Assembly (NCBI GenBank): GCA_026119855.1
Contig: JAOWBW010000270.1
Span: 1,116,001 to 1,180,000 of the forward strand
Length of the DNA: 64,000 bases
Source of the DNA: Campanula takesimana
Lineage: Eukaryota; Streptophyta; Magnoliopsida; Asterales; Campanulaceae
Direction of reading: 5' to 3'
The notes under the pieces are model-generated. The model saw only the letters and a list, made by a program, of their open reading frames with translations, did not search any database and was not told the origin of the DNA. Numbering within the stretch: the stretch's first letter is position 1; every line of letters starts with the position of its first letter. Of the stretch, positions 1 through 9,041 are shown one piece after another. A program made the translations under genes and the position numbers.

Positions 1-2211
1 AACTTCACAAGGAGATGGAATGATAAACTCTCCGAGATTATGGAAAGGCCAAATACCAAGGAGCAAATGGACATCTTTCTCAAATGTCTCAAAATTGATC
101 TCCGCACCCACCTAAGTGGGGCTTGCTATGCGGATTTCTCCCAAATGTATGAGGCGGGAGTCCGAATGGACGAGTTGCTCAAGGAAGTCAAGAAAAGTGC
201 TCCTAGCTACCGCTACAAGGCCGCTTCAAACTCCACAAAAGAGGCCTCGGTCAATGCCGTCACTATCGACAAGGGGAATTACAAAAAGGTTCCTCCACCC
301 CAAGGGAAGAAGTCTCGAAATGACCGTGTCTACACGCCTCTCCAAGGCATGACTCAAACCGAAGCTTTCGAACTCCTCAAAGCAAAGGGTCAAGTCACAC
401 CCGTACAAGGGTACCAACCCAAGACGGTCAACCCCAATCATGCTCACCACAAATATTGTGGCTACCACCAATATAGTGGCCACACCACCGAGGAATGCTT
501 CGTTCTCCGCAATGTCATTCAAGATCTCATAGACAAGAAAGAATTTGTAGTGACTAATGGCGAACATGTCAATGTAATAGAGATAGGAGAACTCGAGGGG
601 ACCACCCATTCAATCCCAATTATGAATGGGGGCCCCAATGTTATGAATAAACTTGACAATTCTTGTTATGTTGTAACTTACGATAAGGTAATGAGGGAAG
701 TACTAGAGAATAGGAAAAAGAAGCAAGATGGGAACGTCAACATGCTAACTCGATCCGGTCGAGTCATAGCAAGCAACCCTTCCACTTCCGCACCAAGCTC
801 CTCTTCTCAAAGGCCGCAAGCTCGCGACACTCCCGAAGATCCTCTACTTGTCCAACTCAAGAAAACTCAAGCCAACATCTCTATTTGGGACCTCATCGCA
901 TCCTCAAAGAAACACCGAGATCTTGTCATCCGCAATCTCGATGATACATCAATTTCTCCCGATACTACTCCCGAGGACCTCACGGCAATAATCGGTCACA
1001 TTCATTTTGGCAACGTCATCACCTTTGCCGATATGGACCTTCCACCATCTGGTTCCGACCACAACGAGGCTATTTACCTCAAGGTACGAGCAAGGGGGAG
1101 GCCTATCTCAAGAGTCTTAGTGGACGGTGGTTCCGCACTCAACCTCATGCCTGGCAGAATCATGGGCATACTGGGGCTTAAGGATTCCGATTTGAAGCCT
1201 TCTACTCAAGTAATCCGAGGTTATGACAGCACCGCCCGTACAGTCATGGGCATTATCGAAATAGACATTGAGTTTGGGAGCATGGTCATGTCCGTTCCAT
1301 TCCAAGTGCTTGACATCCCGGCCTCGTTCAACTTGCTTTTGGGTCGACCATGGATTCACAGTTCTAATGCCGTCCCGTCAACTCTCCATCAATGTGTCAA
1401 GATCCGAAAAGGTGATGAAATAGTGACCGTCATGGCCGAAAACGTCACTATCCACAGAAAAGGTGAGCCCGTCCACCAAGTTCATCATGGTTTACCAGAC
1501 TCCACTCTCTCCGGCGTCTCAATCAACGCCATTGACAAAGAAGGGGGAAACGGATCATGGACCCCCAGCAATCACAAATTCCTCCTCATGATGAGGAATA
1601 TGGACTACTTCCCTGGTTTAGGCCTAGGGAAATATCAACAAGGAATCCTACATCCTGTGCGAGTCCCATTTGTCAAGAACACATTCGGTTTGGGGTACGA
1701 GCCTTCCAGAGAAGACTTGAAACAAGAGCAACCGATCAAGAATGAAAAGGCCCAAGCTCATAAAGAAGGCCGTCGTTATGAGGTCCCTAATCTAAGTCCT
1801 TACCGCAAGACGCTGAATGGCTATTTTGTCCGCCAAGGGGAAGACGTTCCATACATGATCTTTCCCGAGCCATGGGTTAACAATAAGGGTGTAAAAAAGC
1901 CCGGTCTCGAAATCTTCTCCGATTGTGAGATCCAGAAATCCGAAAGGGAACCAACTCCCATGTCGCCCCGTGAATGGTGGGGAAGGAAGGTGACTATAGA
2001 GTCCGAGACAGAAATCATCGTGGGGGAAGAACCGACAGATTTAGCCTCCATGTTCGAAGAGCTTGCCATAATAAATGAATGCCAAGTCAACGCCATCCAT
2101 GACACCGTCATCATGAATAAGACTATCAGTGAGATCCCGCCAAGCTCCGAGCCGATCAACAATTGGTATTCTACGAAAGGGCCCGTGGTATCCGAGGAAT
2201 TCTTAGTCTAA
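1..2211 (+). CDS. Element A gag-protease polyprotein (C-terminal part of gag, aspartic protease, G-patch)
   Basis: The frame is open from the first base, so the true start is upstream; the first in-window Met is at 40. Residues counted from that Met: a nucleocapsid-like knuckle CGYHQYSGHTTEEC near 140-153 (C-x2-H-x4-H-x4-C, the Tat variant of CCHC); protease active site VLVDGGS near 360 followed by the flap-side LLGRPW motif near 430; then a G-patch-like stretch (MDYFPGLGLGKYQQG) near 525. Gag packages the RNA and the protease processes the polyprotein. A TAA at 2209-2211 closes the frame. The downstream pol is in the same frame, so either this stop is a mutation or it lies in a removed segment (see 2188-2502). 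Confidence 0.85.
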   Translation, partial: NFTRRWNDKLSEIMERPNTKEQMDIFLKCLKIDLRTHLSGACYADFSQMYEAGVRMDELLKEVKKSAPSYRYKAASNSTKEASVNAVTIDKGNYKKVPPPQGKKSRNDRVYTPLQGMTQTEAFELLKAKGQVTPVQGYQPKTVNPNHAHHKYCGYHQYSGHTTEECFVLRNVIQDLIDKKEFVVTNGEHVNVIEIGELEGTTHSIPIMNGGPNVMNKLDNSCYVVTYDKVMREVLENRKKKQDGNVNMLTRSGRVIASNPSTSAPSSSSQRPQARDTPEDPLLVQLKKTQANISIWDLIASSKKHRDLVIRNLDDTSISPDTTPEDLTAIIGHIHFGNVITFADMDLPPSGSDHNEAIYLKVRARGRPISRVLVDGGSALNLMPGRIMGILGLKDSDLKPSTQVIRGYDSTARTVMGIIEIDIEFGSMVMSVPFQVLDIPASFNLLLGRPWIHSSNAVPSTLHQCVKIRKGDEIVTVMAENVTIHRKGEPVHQVHHGLPDSTLSGVSINAIDKEGGNGSWTPSNHKFLLMMRNMDYFPGLGLGKYQQGILHPVRVPFVKNTFGLGYEPSREDLKQEQPIKNEKAQAHKEGRRYEVPNLSPYRKTLNGYFVRQGEDVPYMIFPEPWVNNKGVKKPGLEIFSDCEIQKSEREPTPMSPREWWGRKVTIESETEIIVGEEPTDLASMFEELAIINECQVNAIHDTVIMNKTISEIPPSSEPINNWYSTKGPVVSEEFLV

Positions 2212-2502
2212 GAAATGGGTTGCATACCCCGCACAGCAACAAAGGAAGAGCGGCTCACACTTACTTTTGAGTCCGAGAGTATCTCTAATACCCTCACCCA
2301 AGAGGATATGGAGGCCATAGCCGAGCGTGTGTTTCCTTTCTTTGCTAATGAAAAATTTGATATTTCTGAGTACCCTGAGATTGCAAATATCATAAATGAT
2401 TAATTAACTAATAATGAACTTAATGAACAAGTTAATAACGATTCAAATTATGATGAAATAGACCACGAAAACACAACATACTTAAATGAACTTGCTTAAC
2501 AG
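2188..2502 (+). other. Stop-rich linker between protease and RT; possible Ogre-type intron
   Basis: Three in-frame stops (2209, 2401, 2497) lie only here, while the flanking 2.2 kb and 1.5 kb are open in the same frame. A GT at 2188 (GTATCC) and an AG at 2502 (TTGCTTAACAG) bound 315 nt, a multiple of three, with both ends in phase 0. Ogre elements are known to have an intron between pro and RT. Against this, 2215-2403 reads like ordinary protein-coding sequence, so plain nonsense decay remains possible. The splice sites are inferred. Confidence 0.35.
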
Positions 2503-3993
2503 GTCCGTAGTCGTGGTGAAAATGGTCCAGGGGCTGACGAAGAATTGCATGTTGTTAATCTGGGTACCGACGAAGAGCCAAGAGAAACTAAGATCGGAAG
2601 CTTCTTCAAAGGGGACGACAGAGACAGATTGACTGCACTACTACGGGAGTTCGTGGATGTGTTCGCATGGTCATACAAAGACATGCCGGGTTTGGACAGA
2701 AAGGTAGCGGAGCACAGAATTCCGATCAGAGAAGATGCCAAGCCGGTAAAACAGAAGCTCAGAAAGATCAAGCCAGAATGGTCTCTGCAAGTCAAAGAAG
2801 AGATCGAGAAGCTCCTCAGTGTGGGTTTCATCAAGGTTATCGAGTATCCGACATGGTTAGCCAACATCGTGACAGTCAGAAAGGCAAACGGCAAGGTTCG
2901 AGTTTGTGTGGACTTCCGGGATTTGAACAAAGCTTCCCCGAAAGATGATTTTCCACTCCCTAACATCGACATGCTGGTCGACTCCACTGCTGCCTACGAG
3001 GTTCGCTCATTCGTGGATGGGTTCGCTGGGTACAATCAGATTCTCATGGCCGAGGAAGATCAACATAAGACAGCCTTCACAACACCGTGGGGTAGCTTTT
3101 GCTACACAGTCATGCCATTTGGGTTAAAAAACACTGGGGCTTCCTACCAAAGAGCCGTGACAGACTTGTTCCACAATATGATTCATAAAGAAATCGAGGT
3201 CTATGTGGACGACATTATCATTCACTCCAAAGGGACCGATGGTCAACATTTAATCGATCTCCGCAAGTTCTTCGAAAGGCTTCGTCAACACAAGATGAGG
3301 CTCAACCCTGTAAAGTGCACGTTCGGGGTTATCCGAGGCAAAGTCCTTGGTTATATGGTCACTGAAAGGGGAATTGAAGTAGATCCCTCCAAAATCAAGG
3401 CAATCATTGACATGCCTCCTCCAAAGACGCAGAAAGAGATCAAAGGTTTCATGGGCAGACTGCAATACATCAGTCGGTTTGTGCACCAACTCACTTCCAT
3501 GTGCGAGCCAATCTTCAAGCTACTCAAGAAGAATGTGGCTCTAGAATGGACCGACGCGTGCCAAGAAGCCTTCGACCAAGTGAAGCATTACTTGACGTGC
3601 CCTCCTGTTCTAGTTCCGCCGCACAAGGAGAAGCCTCTTTTGCTCTATCTCACTGTCAATGATGAAGCCCTAGGGGCTATGTTAGCACAAGAGCAACGAG
3701 AGTCCACAAAGGAGAATGCCATTTATTTTGTCAGTCGCCGATTCCAAGGAGGCGAAAAGAACTACTCTATCTTAGAGAAGTCATGTGCAGCATTGGTTTG
3801 GGTTACTCAAAAGCTCAAACACTATATGGAAGCTTTTTCGATCAAGCTAGTAGCAAAGGTGGACCCGCTCCGCTACATCTTCGAGAAGCCTTTCATGTCA
3901 ACAAGAATAGCCAAATGGTACTTCATGCTCGCCGGCTATGATATCACTTACGTCACACTAAAATCCGTCAGGGGGAAAGTGTTCAGTGACTAG
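2500..3993 (+). CDS. Element A reverse transcriptase plus first (tether-like) RNase H
   Basis: Copies element RNA into DNA. Reading from Met 2545, the RT fingers and palm are recognisable (VCVDFRDLNKASPKDDFPLP near 125, VMPFGLKN near 190) with catalytic YVDD at about 220-223, followed by the thumb and connection. A Ty3-type RNase H follows near 360-470, but its first catalytic Asp position is replaced (LYLTVNDEALGAML where active enzymes have LYTDAS). That suggests an inactive tether, as known for Tat elements with a second RNase H. The segment ends at an in-frame TAG (3991-3993), probably CAG changed to TAG, because the protein continues in the same frame. Confidence 0.85.
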   Translation, partial: QVRSRGENGPGADEELHVVNLGTDEEPRETKIGSFFKGDDRDRLTALLREFVDVFAWSYKDMPGLDRKVAEHRIPIREDAKPVKQKLRKIKPEWSLQVKEEIEKLLSVGFIKVIEYPTWLANIVTVRKANGKVRVCVDFRDLNKASPKDDFPLPNIDMLVDSTAAYEVRSFVDGFAGYNQILMAEEDQHKTAFTTPWGSFCYTVMPFGLKNTGASYQRAVTDLFHNMIHKEIEVYVDDIIIHSKGTDGQHLIDLRKFFERLRQHKMRLNPVKCTFGVIRGKVLGYMVTERGIEVDPSKIKAIIDMPPPKTQKEIKGFMGRLQYISRFVHQLTSMCEPIFKLLKKNVALEWTDACQEAFDQVKHYLTCPPVLVPPHKEKPLLLYLTVNDEALGAMLAQEQRESTKENAIYFVSRRFQGGEKNYSILEKSCAALVWVTQKLKHYMEAFSIKLVAKVDPLRYIFEKPFMSTRIAKWYFMLAGYDITYVTLKSVRGKVFSD

Positions 3994-5814
3994 CTTGCCG
4001 AATTCCCGTGTGACGAAGTGAAGGGGGAAGACGTACAGTTCCCCGACGAGCATTTAATTTGTACTGCAACCGAGGAAAATAAGTGGCAACTTTTTTTCGA
4101 TGGCGCCGCCAATAAACACGGTTTGGGTATAGGAGTATTGCTTGTCGATCCAAAAGACATCTACACTCCCATTGCCATCCGTCTGGATTTCGAAGCTACC
4201 AACAATATTGCCGAGTACGAAGCATGCATAGCAGGGCTCGAAGCAGCTCTCGAAAGAAACGTCACGGAACTAGAAGTATTCGGCGACTCTTTGCTCGTTA
4301 TCAATCAGCAATCGGATAAATGGCGAATCCAAGACCCGACCCTCCAACAGTATGGTCAGCACCTTGAAGAATTGATTGAACAATTCCAAGAGATCACTTT
4401 CAACTACCTGCCAAGGGATAAAAATCGCTTTGCCGATGCACTGGCCACCATAGCTTCATTAGTCGAAATGCCCAAAGGGAAAATGGTGAAGCCTTTCAAA
4501 ATTGCCCGAAGGAACAGTCCGGCGTACTGCATGAGTATCGAGATCAACGAGGTTCAAACAAACTCTCCGTGGTATTCGGATATCATGAATTTCCTCAAAA
4601 ACGGCACTTATCCCGAGAATAGCAATAAGAAGTCTCAAGCGGCTCTGCAAAGGCTAGCCTCTCGGTACGTACTGATTGGGGACCGAGTCTATAAAAGGCA
4701 CCACGACAGGATCAATCTCTTATGCGCCAATGAGGCCGAAGCTCAAGAGATAATGTGTGAAGTGCACGAAGGAGAGTGTGGACCCCACATGAATGGGTTT
4801 ATGCTAGTCAAGAAGATACTCCGCATTGGTTACTATTGGAGTACTATGGAACGAGACTGTATCGAGAAAGTCAAAAGGTGTGCCAAGTGCCAATTCCATG
4901 CTAATCTGCAACATGCTCCACCCTCGCAACTTTACAACATGGTCACACCTTGGCCTTTCTCTTGTTGGGGAATAGACATCATCGGTAAAGTCCATCCTGC
5001 CGGAAGCAATGGGCAGTCATTCGTCCTAGTGGCCGTCGACTACTTCACAAAGTGGGTCGAAGCACAAGCCTATCGGACCCTCAATGCCAAGAAAGTGGCC
5101 GAATTTGTAAAGATTAATATCATGTGCCGATACGGCGTGCCTCATGAAATCATTTCCGACAACGGCTCTCACTTTGAGAAGGAAATGGATGCACTTTTGG
5201 TAGAATACAAGATCACCAAGCACAAGTCATCTCCTTACCTTCCCCAAGAAAATGGCGCGGTTGAAGCAGCAAATAAGACCATCGAGACCATCGTCAAGAA
5301 AATGGCCTCAACAGGAAGGGATTGGCCCGAGAAGCTACCATTAGCATTGTGGGGCTACCGCACATCAATACGGTCAGCAACAGGAGAAACTCCTTATGCA
5401 TTAGTCTATGGTTCTGAAGCCGTACTCCCAATCGAACTTGAAGTCCCATCTCTACGGGTCCTCCTCGAGAATCAAGTCAACGAGGTCGAATGGATGCAAA
5501 GTCGATATGAACAGCTAGCCTTACTCGATGAGAAAAGGCTAAGAGCACTCGAACGCACAAGGGCGTATCAGCAAAGGATGGCAAGAGCTTTCAACAAAAA
5601 GGTGAAGCCTCGAAACATCAATGTGGGAGATTTGGTCTTAAGACAACATCCTCCTAATTCCATGAATCCCCTGGGGAAATGGGGACCCCGATGGATCGGT
5701 CCATACGTGGTCAAAAAGATACTAAGCGGCGGTGCAGTCCGACTCGTGGATTTAGATGGTGACCAGCTGCCAAAGGAGGTCAACCTCGACAAGCTCAAGA
5801 GGTTCTATGCTTAA
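3994..5814 (+). CDS. Element A archaeal-type RNase H and integrase
   Basis: Same frame as the RT; first Met at 4018. Residues from that Met: an RNase H of the second type (FFDGAANKHGLGIGVLL from about 25, AEYEACIAGLEAAL, FGDSLLVINQ) that would degrade RNA in hybrids; an HHCC integrase zinc module near 250-295 (ends CAKC); and the catalytic core with Asp in GIDIIG (about 319), Asp in ISDNG (about 381) and Glu in GAVEAAN (about 416), i.e. D,D35E. A C-terminal GKWGPRWIGPYVV segment ends at TAA 5814. There is no chromodomain, which agrees with Tat rather than chromovirus. Apart from the amber codon just before it, this is the best-kept coding part of A. Confidence 0.88.
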   Translation, partial: LAEFPCDEVKGEDVQFPDEHLICTATEENKWQLFFDGAANKHGLGIGVLLVDPKDIYTPIAIRLDFEATNNIAEYEACIAGLEAALERNVTELEVFGDSLLVINQQSDKWRIQDPTLQQYGQHLEELIEQFQEITFNYLPRDKNRFADALATIASLVEMPKGKMVKPFKIARRNSPAYCMSIEINEVQTNSPWYSDIMNFLKNGTYPENSNKKSQAALQRLASRYVLIGDRVYKRHHDRINLLCANEAEAQEIMCEVHEGECGPHMNGFMLVKKILRIGYYWSTMERDCIEKVKRCAKCQFHANLQHAPPSQLYNMVTPWPFSCWGIDIIGKVHPAGSNGQSFVLVAVDYFTKWVEAQAYRTLNAKKVAEFVKINIMCRYGVPHEIISDNGSHFEKEMDALLVEYKITKHKSSPYLPQENGAVEAANKTIETIVKKMASTGRDWPEKLPLALWGYRTSIRSATGETPYALVYGSEAVLPIELEVPSLRVLLENQVNEVEWMQSRYEQLALLDEKRLRALERTRAYQQRMARAFNKKVKPRNINVGDLVLRQHPPNSMNPLGKWGPRWIGPYVVKKILSGGAVRLVDLDGDQLPKEVNLDKLKRFYA

Positions 5815-5829
5815 TAAACAAATACCATT

Positions 5830-5953
5830 AAAAAAAAAAAAAAAAAAAAATCACTCGCTAGGTTGAAAACCCGCAAGGGCGGCCTAGGAAAAAATTAGAG
5901 CACGTGCAAAAAAAGAAGCCCGCTAGATTGAAAACCCGAAAGGGCGGTCTAGG
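5830..5953 (+). repeat. Poly(A) tract followed by two GNRA-loop hairpins (element A)
   Basis: A run of about 21 A (5830-5850) is followed by two related hairpins. Hairpin 1: CTAGG (5858-5862) pairs with CCTAG (5883-5887) and encloses CCC-GCAA-GGG (5870-5879). Hairpin 2: CTAGA (5923-5927) pairs with TCTAG (5948-5952) and encloses CCC-GAAA-GGG (5935-5944). The outer closing pair changes G-C to A-T, and both inner loops are GNRA tetraloops. Related hairpins occur in element G (52968-52995, 53652-53681). Function unknown. Confidence 0.6.
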
Positions 5954-5997
5954 CAAAAAACAGGGTGCACAAAAAAAATGGTCTTTGTTTGTTTGAA

Positions 5998-6054
5998 CTA
6001 CGGAGACCTGAGCCTCCCAACTGGAGGAACGTAGGCAACCTTCGGGTGCGGTCT
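5998..6054 (+). ncRNA. Predicted nested pseudoknot, copy 1 (element A)
   Basis: Strand order: P1 CTACG (5998-6002), P2 AGACC (6004-6008), P3 CCTCC/GGAGG (6013-6017 with 6023-6027), P1' CGTAG (6030-6034), P4 ACC-TTCG-GGT (6038-6047), P2' GGTCT (6050-6054). P1 and P2 interleave. Two further copies in element G keep this order with compensatory changes in P2, P3 and P4. It sits 3' of integrase and before the antisense ORF. The order matches HDV-type ribozymes, but P1 is only 5 bp and the last linker only 2 nt, so activity is not implied. Confidence 0.55.
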
Positions 6055-6219
6055 AAAACATATCAAAAATACCCAATTCACTTCAAATAACAAGATGCAA
6101 TTTTTATTCATTCAAAGAATTATTCAAGCCATTACAACGGATTTATTGAGCAACAAAAGACATCAAAACATTAAATCCTAAAACAAAGTGGTCTAATTTA
6201 ATTGCAATCTCTTAGGGTA
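6055..6219. other. Spacer between pseudoknot and antisense ORF
   Basis: AT-rich sequence without ORFs. It would contain the 3' UTR of the antisense transcript. No clear poly(A) signal was singled out. Confidence 0.4.
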
Positions 6220-7620
6220 CTAAGAAAATTCCAATTTTCTCTTAGCCTTCAAAGGACCACCCGATCGTCCCTCAATTCTTTTCTTCTTGGATAACGGAGG
6301 AGCACTAATACGCACCGAAACCTTCTGTGTTGCGGCACGTCTCCTAGCATAAAAGTCATCCAAAGGAGTACCGAAAGGGTCAGCAAGAATGTTACTCGAA
6401 TCAGCAGCAGCCTCCCTATATCTCAAAGCGCTGCTAGCCTCAAAACCCCTTCCCAACAACTCGGCACGAAGCACATCGACCCAAGTGATGCCACGGTAAA
6501 GGGTGCCAAACAAATAATCCAAGTAGCTCTCGGGAAAGAAGAAACTCCCCCGATACAGAGGATCAAAAGCCCAACGGTTGCGATCATCTCCCCAAGCCGA
6601 CTGAAGCTCACTCGAGAAGTCCGGACCCATGTAAGCAACTGGACGAAGCATTCCGTCCCTCGGAAAAGGAATTATCTGTTGGCGACCAAACTGCCGCAGA
6701 ACCCGCTCTGGCTGGTAAAATGAAGAATCTCTCAAGCCGGGTACAACCACGTGCTGAAAACCAAGAGTCCATTCCACAAAAGGACGAAGACCCCAAGAAG
6801 GAGGGCACCACTCAATATCGACGGTTACCCGAGAGGCAAAGAATTTCTTCCAACCATATTCAGATAAATCCCGGATCAACAGCCTCCTCCTATGAACAGC
6901 AAAAGGAGACAAATCACCATCCGGGGAATAAATCTTGAAGTGTTCTCGGAGCCATATGGTCAAGAGCAAAGGGCTTCCCCGACACATCTTGTCCGTCCTA
7001 TGTAATTCATCAAGGCCGTGCAACGTCTCCCCTACAATAATAGGGATTATACTAAATTGTTGCTCCTTGGCTTGCAAAATAATCTCAGCCAACGGCGCAT
7101 CCGCAGTCCCGAAGGGTGTGACAAACAGTACTTCACTAAAGAGACAAGCGGCCATGGCATTCCTCTTGAAAGATTGAACCACCGGATCCTCCGAGTGTAA
7201 ACTGAAGAACATCGGCAACTCAGTTATGTCAATCACAGTACCGTGCAACATCTTCCTCACGTCCTCAACAGGGAGATTCAGTAACTCAGCCCAAGAGTCA
7301 ATGGCACCACGGTGATATTTAGGGACGGCAATCCGACCGGCCAAAGGCATGCCAAGGATGGCCCCAAAATCATCAACAATCGGCACCATTTCATTAGCTG
7401 AAAAGTTGAAGGTATGGCTATCGCAATCCCAGAAAGCCGCGGCAGCTCTCAACAAATCCCAATCCGGCTTCAACGTCCGCAAAGTGAAAAGAATTCGGAA
7501 CCCGAAGTCTTTAATTAAGGCCTTCTTGGGATGGGTCTTGAAAGAATACACAAAAGTGTCCAAGTCCTTTTCATACCCAGTAACAACCTTGGCATCAAGA
7601 ATAAAAGAATTGGAAGCCAT
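6220..7620 (-). CDS. Antisense ORF of element A; plant mobile domain / DUF7745-like protein
   Basis: An intact 466-codon ORF on the opposite strand to pol, between integrase and 3' LTR. Tat-lineage elements are known to carry extra ORFs here, some antisense, with similarity to plant mobile domain proteins. The sequence fits that type: an early WDLLRAAAAFWDCDSHTF block near 55-72, an EMVPIVDDFGAILGMPL block near 77-93, a central IVGETLHGLDELHR stretch near 195, then LLLTIWLREHF. The tail is basic (KKKRIEGRSGG, KAKRKLEF) and could be a nuclear signal. The start at 7620 is the first Met and a TATA-like site lies about 100 bp upstream. It is the only long unbroken ORF in A, which suggests selection or recency. 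Its biochemical role is not known. Confidence 0.75.
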   Translation of the reverse strand: MASNSFILDAKVVTGYEKDLDTFVYSFKTHPKKALIKDFGFRILFTLRTLKPDWDLLRAAAAFWDCDSHTFNFSANEMVPIVDDFGAILGMPLAGRIAVPKYHRGAIDSWAELLNLPVEDVRKMLHGTVIDITELPMFFSLHSEDPVVQSFKRNAMAACLFSEVLFVTPFGTADAPLAEIILQAKEQQFSIIPIIVGETLHGLDELHRTDKMCRGSPLLLTIWLREHFKIYSPDGDLSPFAVHRRRLLIRDLSEYGWKKFFASRVTVDIEWCPPSWGLRPFVEWTLGFQHVVVPGLRDSSFYQPERVLRQFGRQQIIPFPRDGMLRPVAYMGPDFSSELQSAWGDDRNRWAFDPLYRGSFFFPESYLDYLFGTLYRGITWVDVLRAELLGRGFEASSALRYREAAADSSNILADPFGTPLDDFYARRRAATQKVSVRISAPPLSKKKRIEGRSGGPLKAKRKLEFS

Positions 7621-7714
7621 GGAAAATGTTGATCACAAGCAAAGTTGAGCAATAATATGATGTTCAAAAATGGCAGAAAGGAGCTGTGAGAATCAAGTGG
7701 TCGAACAGAAGCTG

Positions 7715-7722
7715 ATATTATA
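7715..7722 (-). promoter_or_regulatory. TATA-like site upstream of the antisense ORF
   Basis: TATAATAT on the minus strand, about 95-100 bp before the ATG at 7620. Spacing would leave a short 5' UTR. Inferred only from motif and position. Confidence 0.3.
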
Positions 7723-8189
7723 GCTGTTGGGGGGTCTTTTGGCCAGAAAATGTCAAGCCCGGAATTCCGCCTCCCAGACGCGCGCGCCACCCGCCAGCGG
7801 TCTGAAATGCTGGCGCGTCTCAAGCCTACAGAGGAAAGCGCGCGCCTCCCAAGTCTAGATCACTTCAGAAAAGGCCTTGTCAGAAATCTCCAGCCTAAAT
7901 CAAGACACAGCCCCGGTCCTCGGACACCCAGTTGAGGCACACCTTCTTCTGGTCTGCCCTTAAGGCATGTCAAAGATTGAAAGTAGGATAGAAACTCCCA
8001 CTCAAAAGTAGGCTGTCCTTCTCCAGATTCCGAACTCCCTAAGTTCTGTCACGGGTGCCATACCCCCCTCAAGAGTCAATCTCAACATTTTATCCCCAGC
8101 AGGAACATTCTTCTGGTCGTGGTCAACTGTGCCCGCACCCCACAAGTCAAAAGTCAGGTGTGACTCCAAGCGGCACGCGACTTCAAAGC
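7723..8189. other. Upstream region of the antisense ORF
   Basis: No ORF supported. Contains GC-rich GCGCGCC-type blocks (about 7780-7850) like those in the LTRs of A and G. Confidence 0.4.
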
Positions 8190-8925
8190 AATATTTCATC
8201 AACGAATTTCACTAACGGATTCGTCAACAAAGGTTCACCAACGGCCTCTCCAAAGGTTCACTAACGGCCTCTCCAAAGGTTCACTAACGGCCTCTCCAAA
8301 GGTTCACCAACGGCCTCTACAAAGGTACACTAACGGCCTCATTCAAGGGTTCACTAACGGCCTCATCAACGGATTTCACTAACGGATTCGTCCTCAAAGG
8401 TTCACTAACGGCCTCCTCAAAGGTTCACTGACGGCCTCTTCACAGGTTCACTAACAGCCTCTCCAAAGGTTCACTAACGGCCTCTCCAAAGGTTCACCAA
8501 CGGCCTCTACAAAGGTTCACTAACGGTCTCATTCAAGGGTTCACTAACGGCCTCATCAACGGATTTCACTAACGGATTCGTCCTCAAAGGTTCACCAACG
8601 GCCTCATTCAAGGGTTCACTAACGGCCTCATCAACGGATTTCACTAACGGATTCGTCCTCAAAGGTTCACTAACGGCCTCTTCAAAGGTTCACTAACGGC
8701 CTCATCAACGGATTTCACTAATGGATTCGTCCTCAAAGGTTCATCAACGGCCTCCTCAAAGGTTCACTAAACGGCCTCTTCACAGGTTCACTAACGGCCT
8801 CCTCAAAGGTTCACTAACGGCCTCTTCAAAGGTTCACTAACGGCCTCTCCAAAAGGTTCACTAACGGCCTCGTTCAAAGGCTCACTAACGGCCTCATTCA
8901 ACATATTCAGCCGGCAGGTTCACCT
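8190..8925 (+). repeat. 3' UTR tandem repeat array of element A
   Basis: About 30 imperfect units of 23-25 bp built around ggttcactaacggcctc, with a longer variant carrying acggatttcactaacggattcg. Tandem arrays in the 3' UTR are a known property of Tat/Ogre elements and a source of satellite DNA. Noncoding. Confidence 0.85.
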
Positions 8926-9041
8926 AACGGATCATGCCACCCCCTCTATCAACAAAAGTCGCTCACACAGGGAGCGCACCACTATCTCTCGCAATTTCAA
9001 ATTCCTGCTTTCATCGAGTCTTTGCTTTTTCCTGGTGATGT

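Noticed and set aside
5998..6054. Calling the pseudoknot an active HDV-like ribozyme
   Set aside because: P1 is 5 bp, the P4-P2' linker is 2 nt and lacks the usual residues after the catalytic C. Only the strand order is supported.
6220..7620. Host gene captured or independent of element A
   Set aside because: Position between integrase and 3' UTR repeats is the known place of Tat antisense ORFs.
8190..8925. CRISPR-like array
   Set aside because: Plant tandem repeats without unique spacers.
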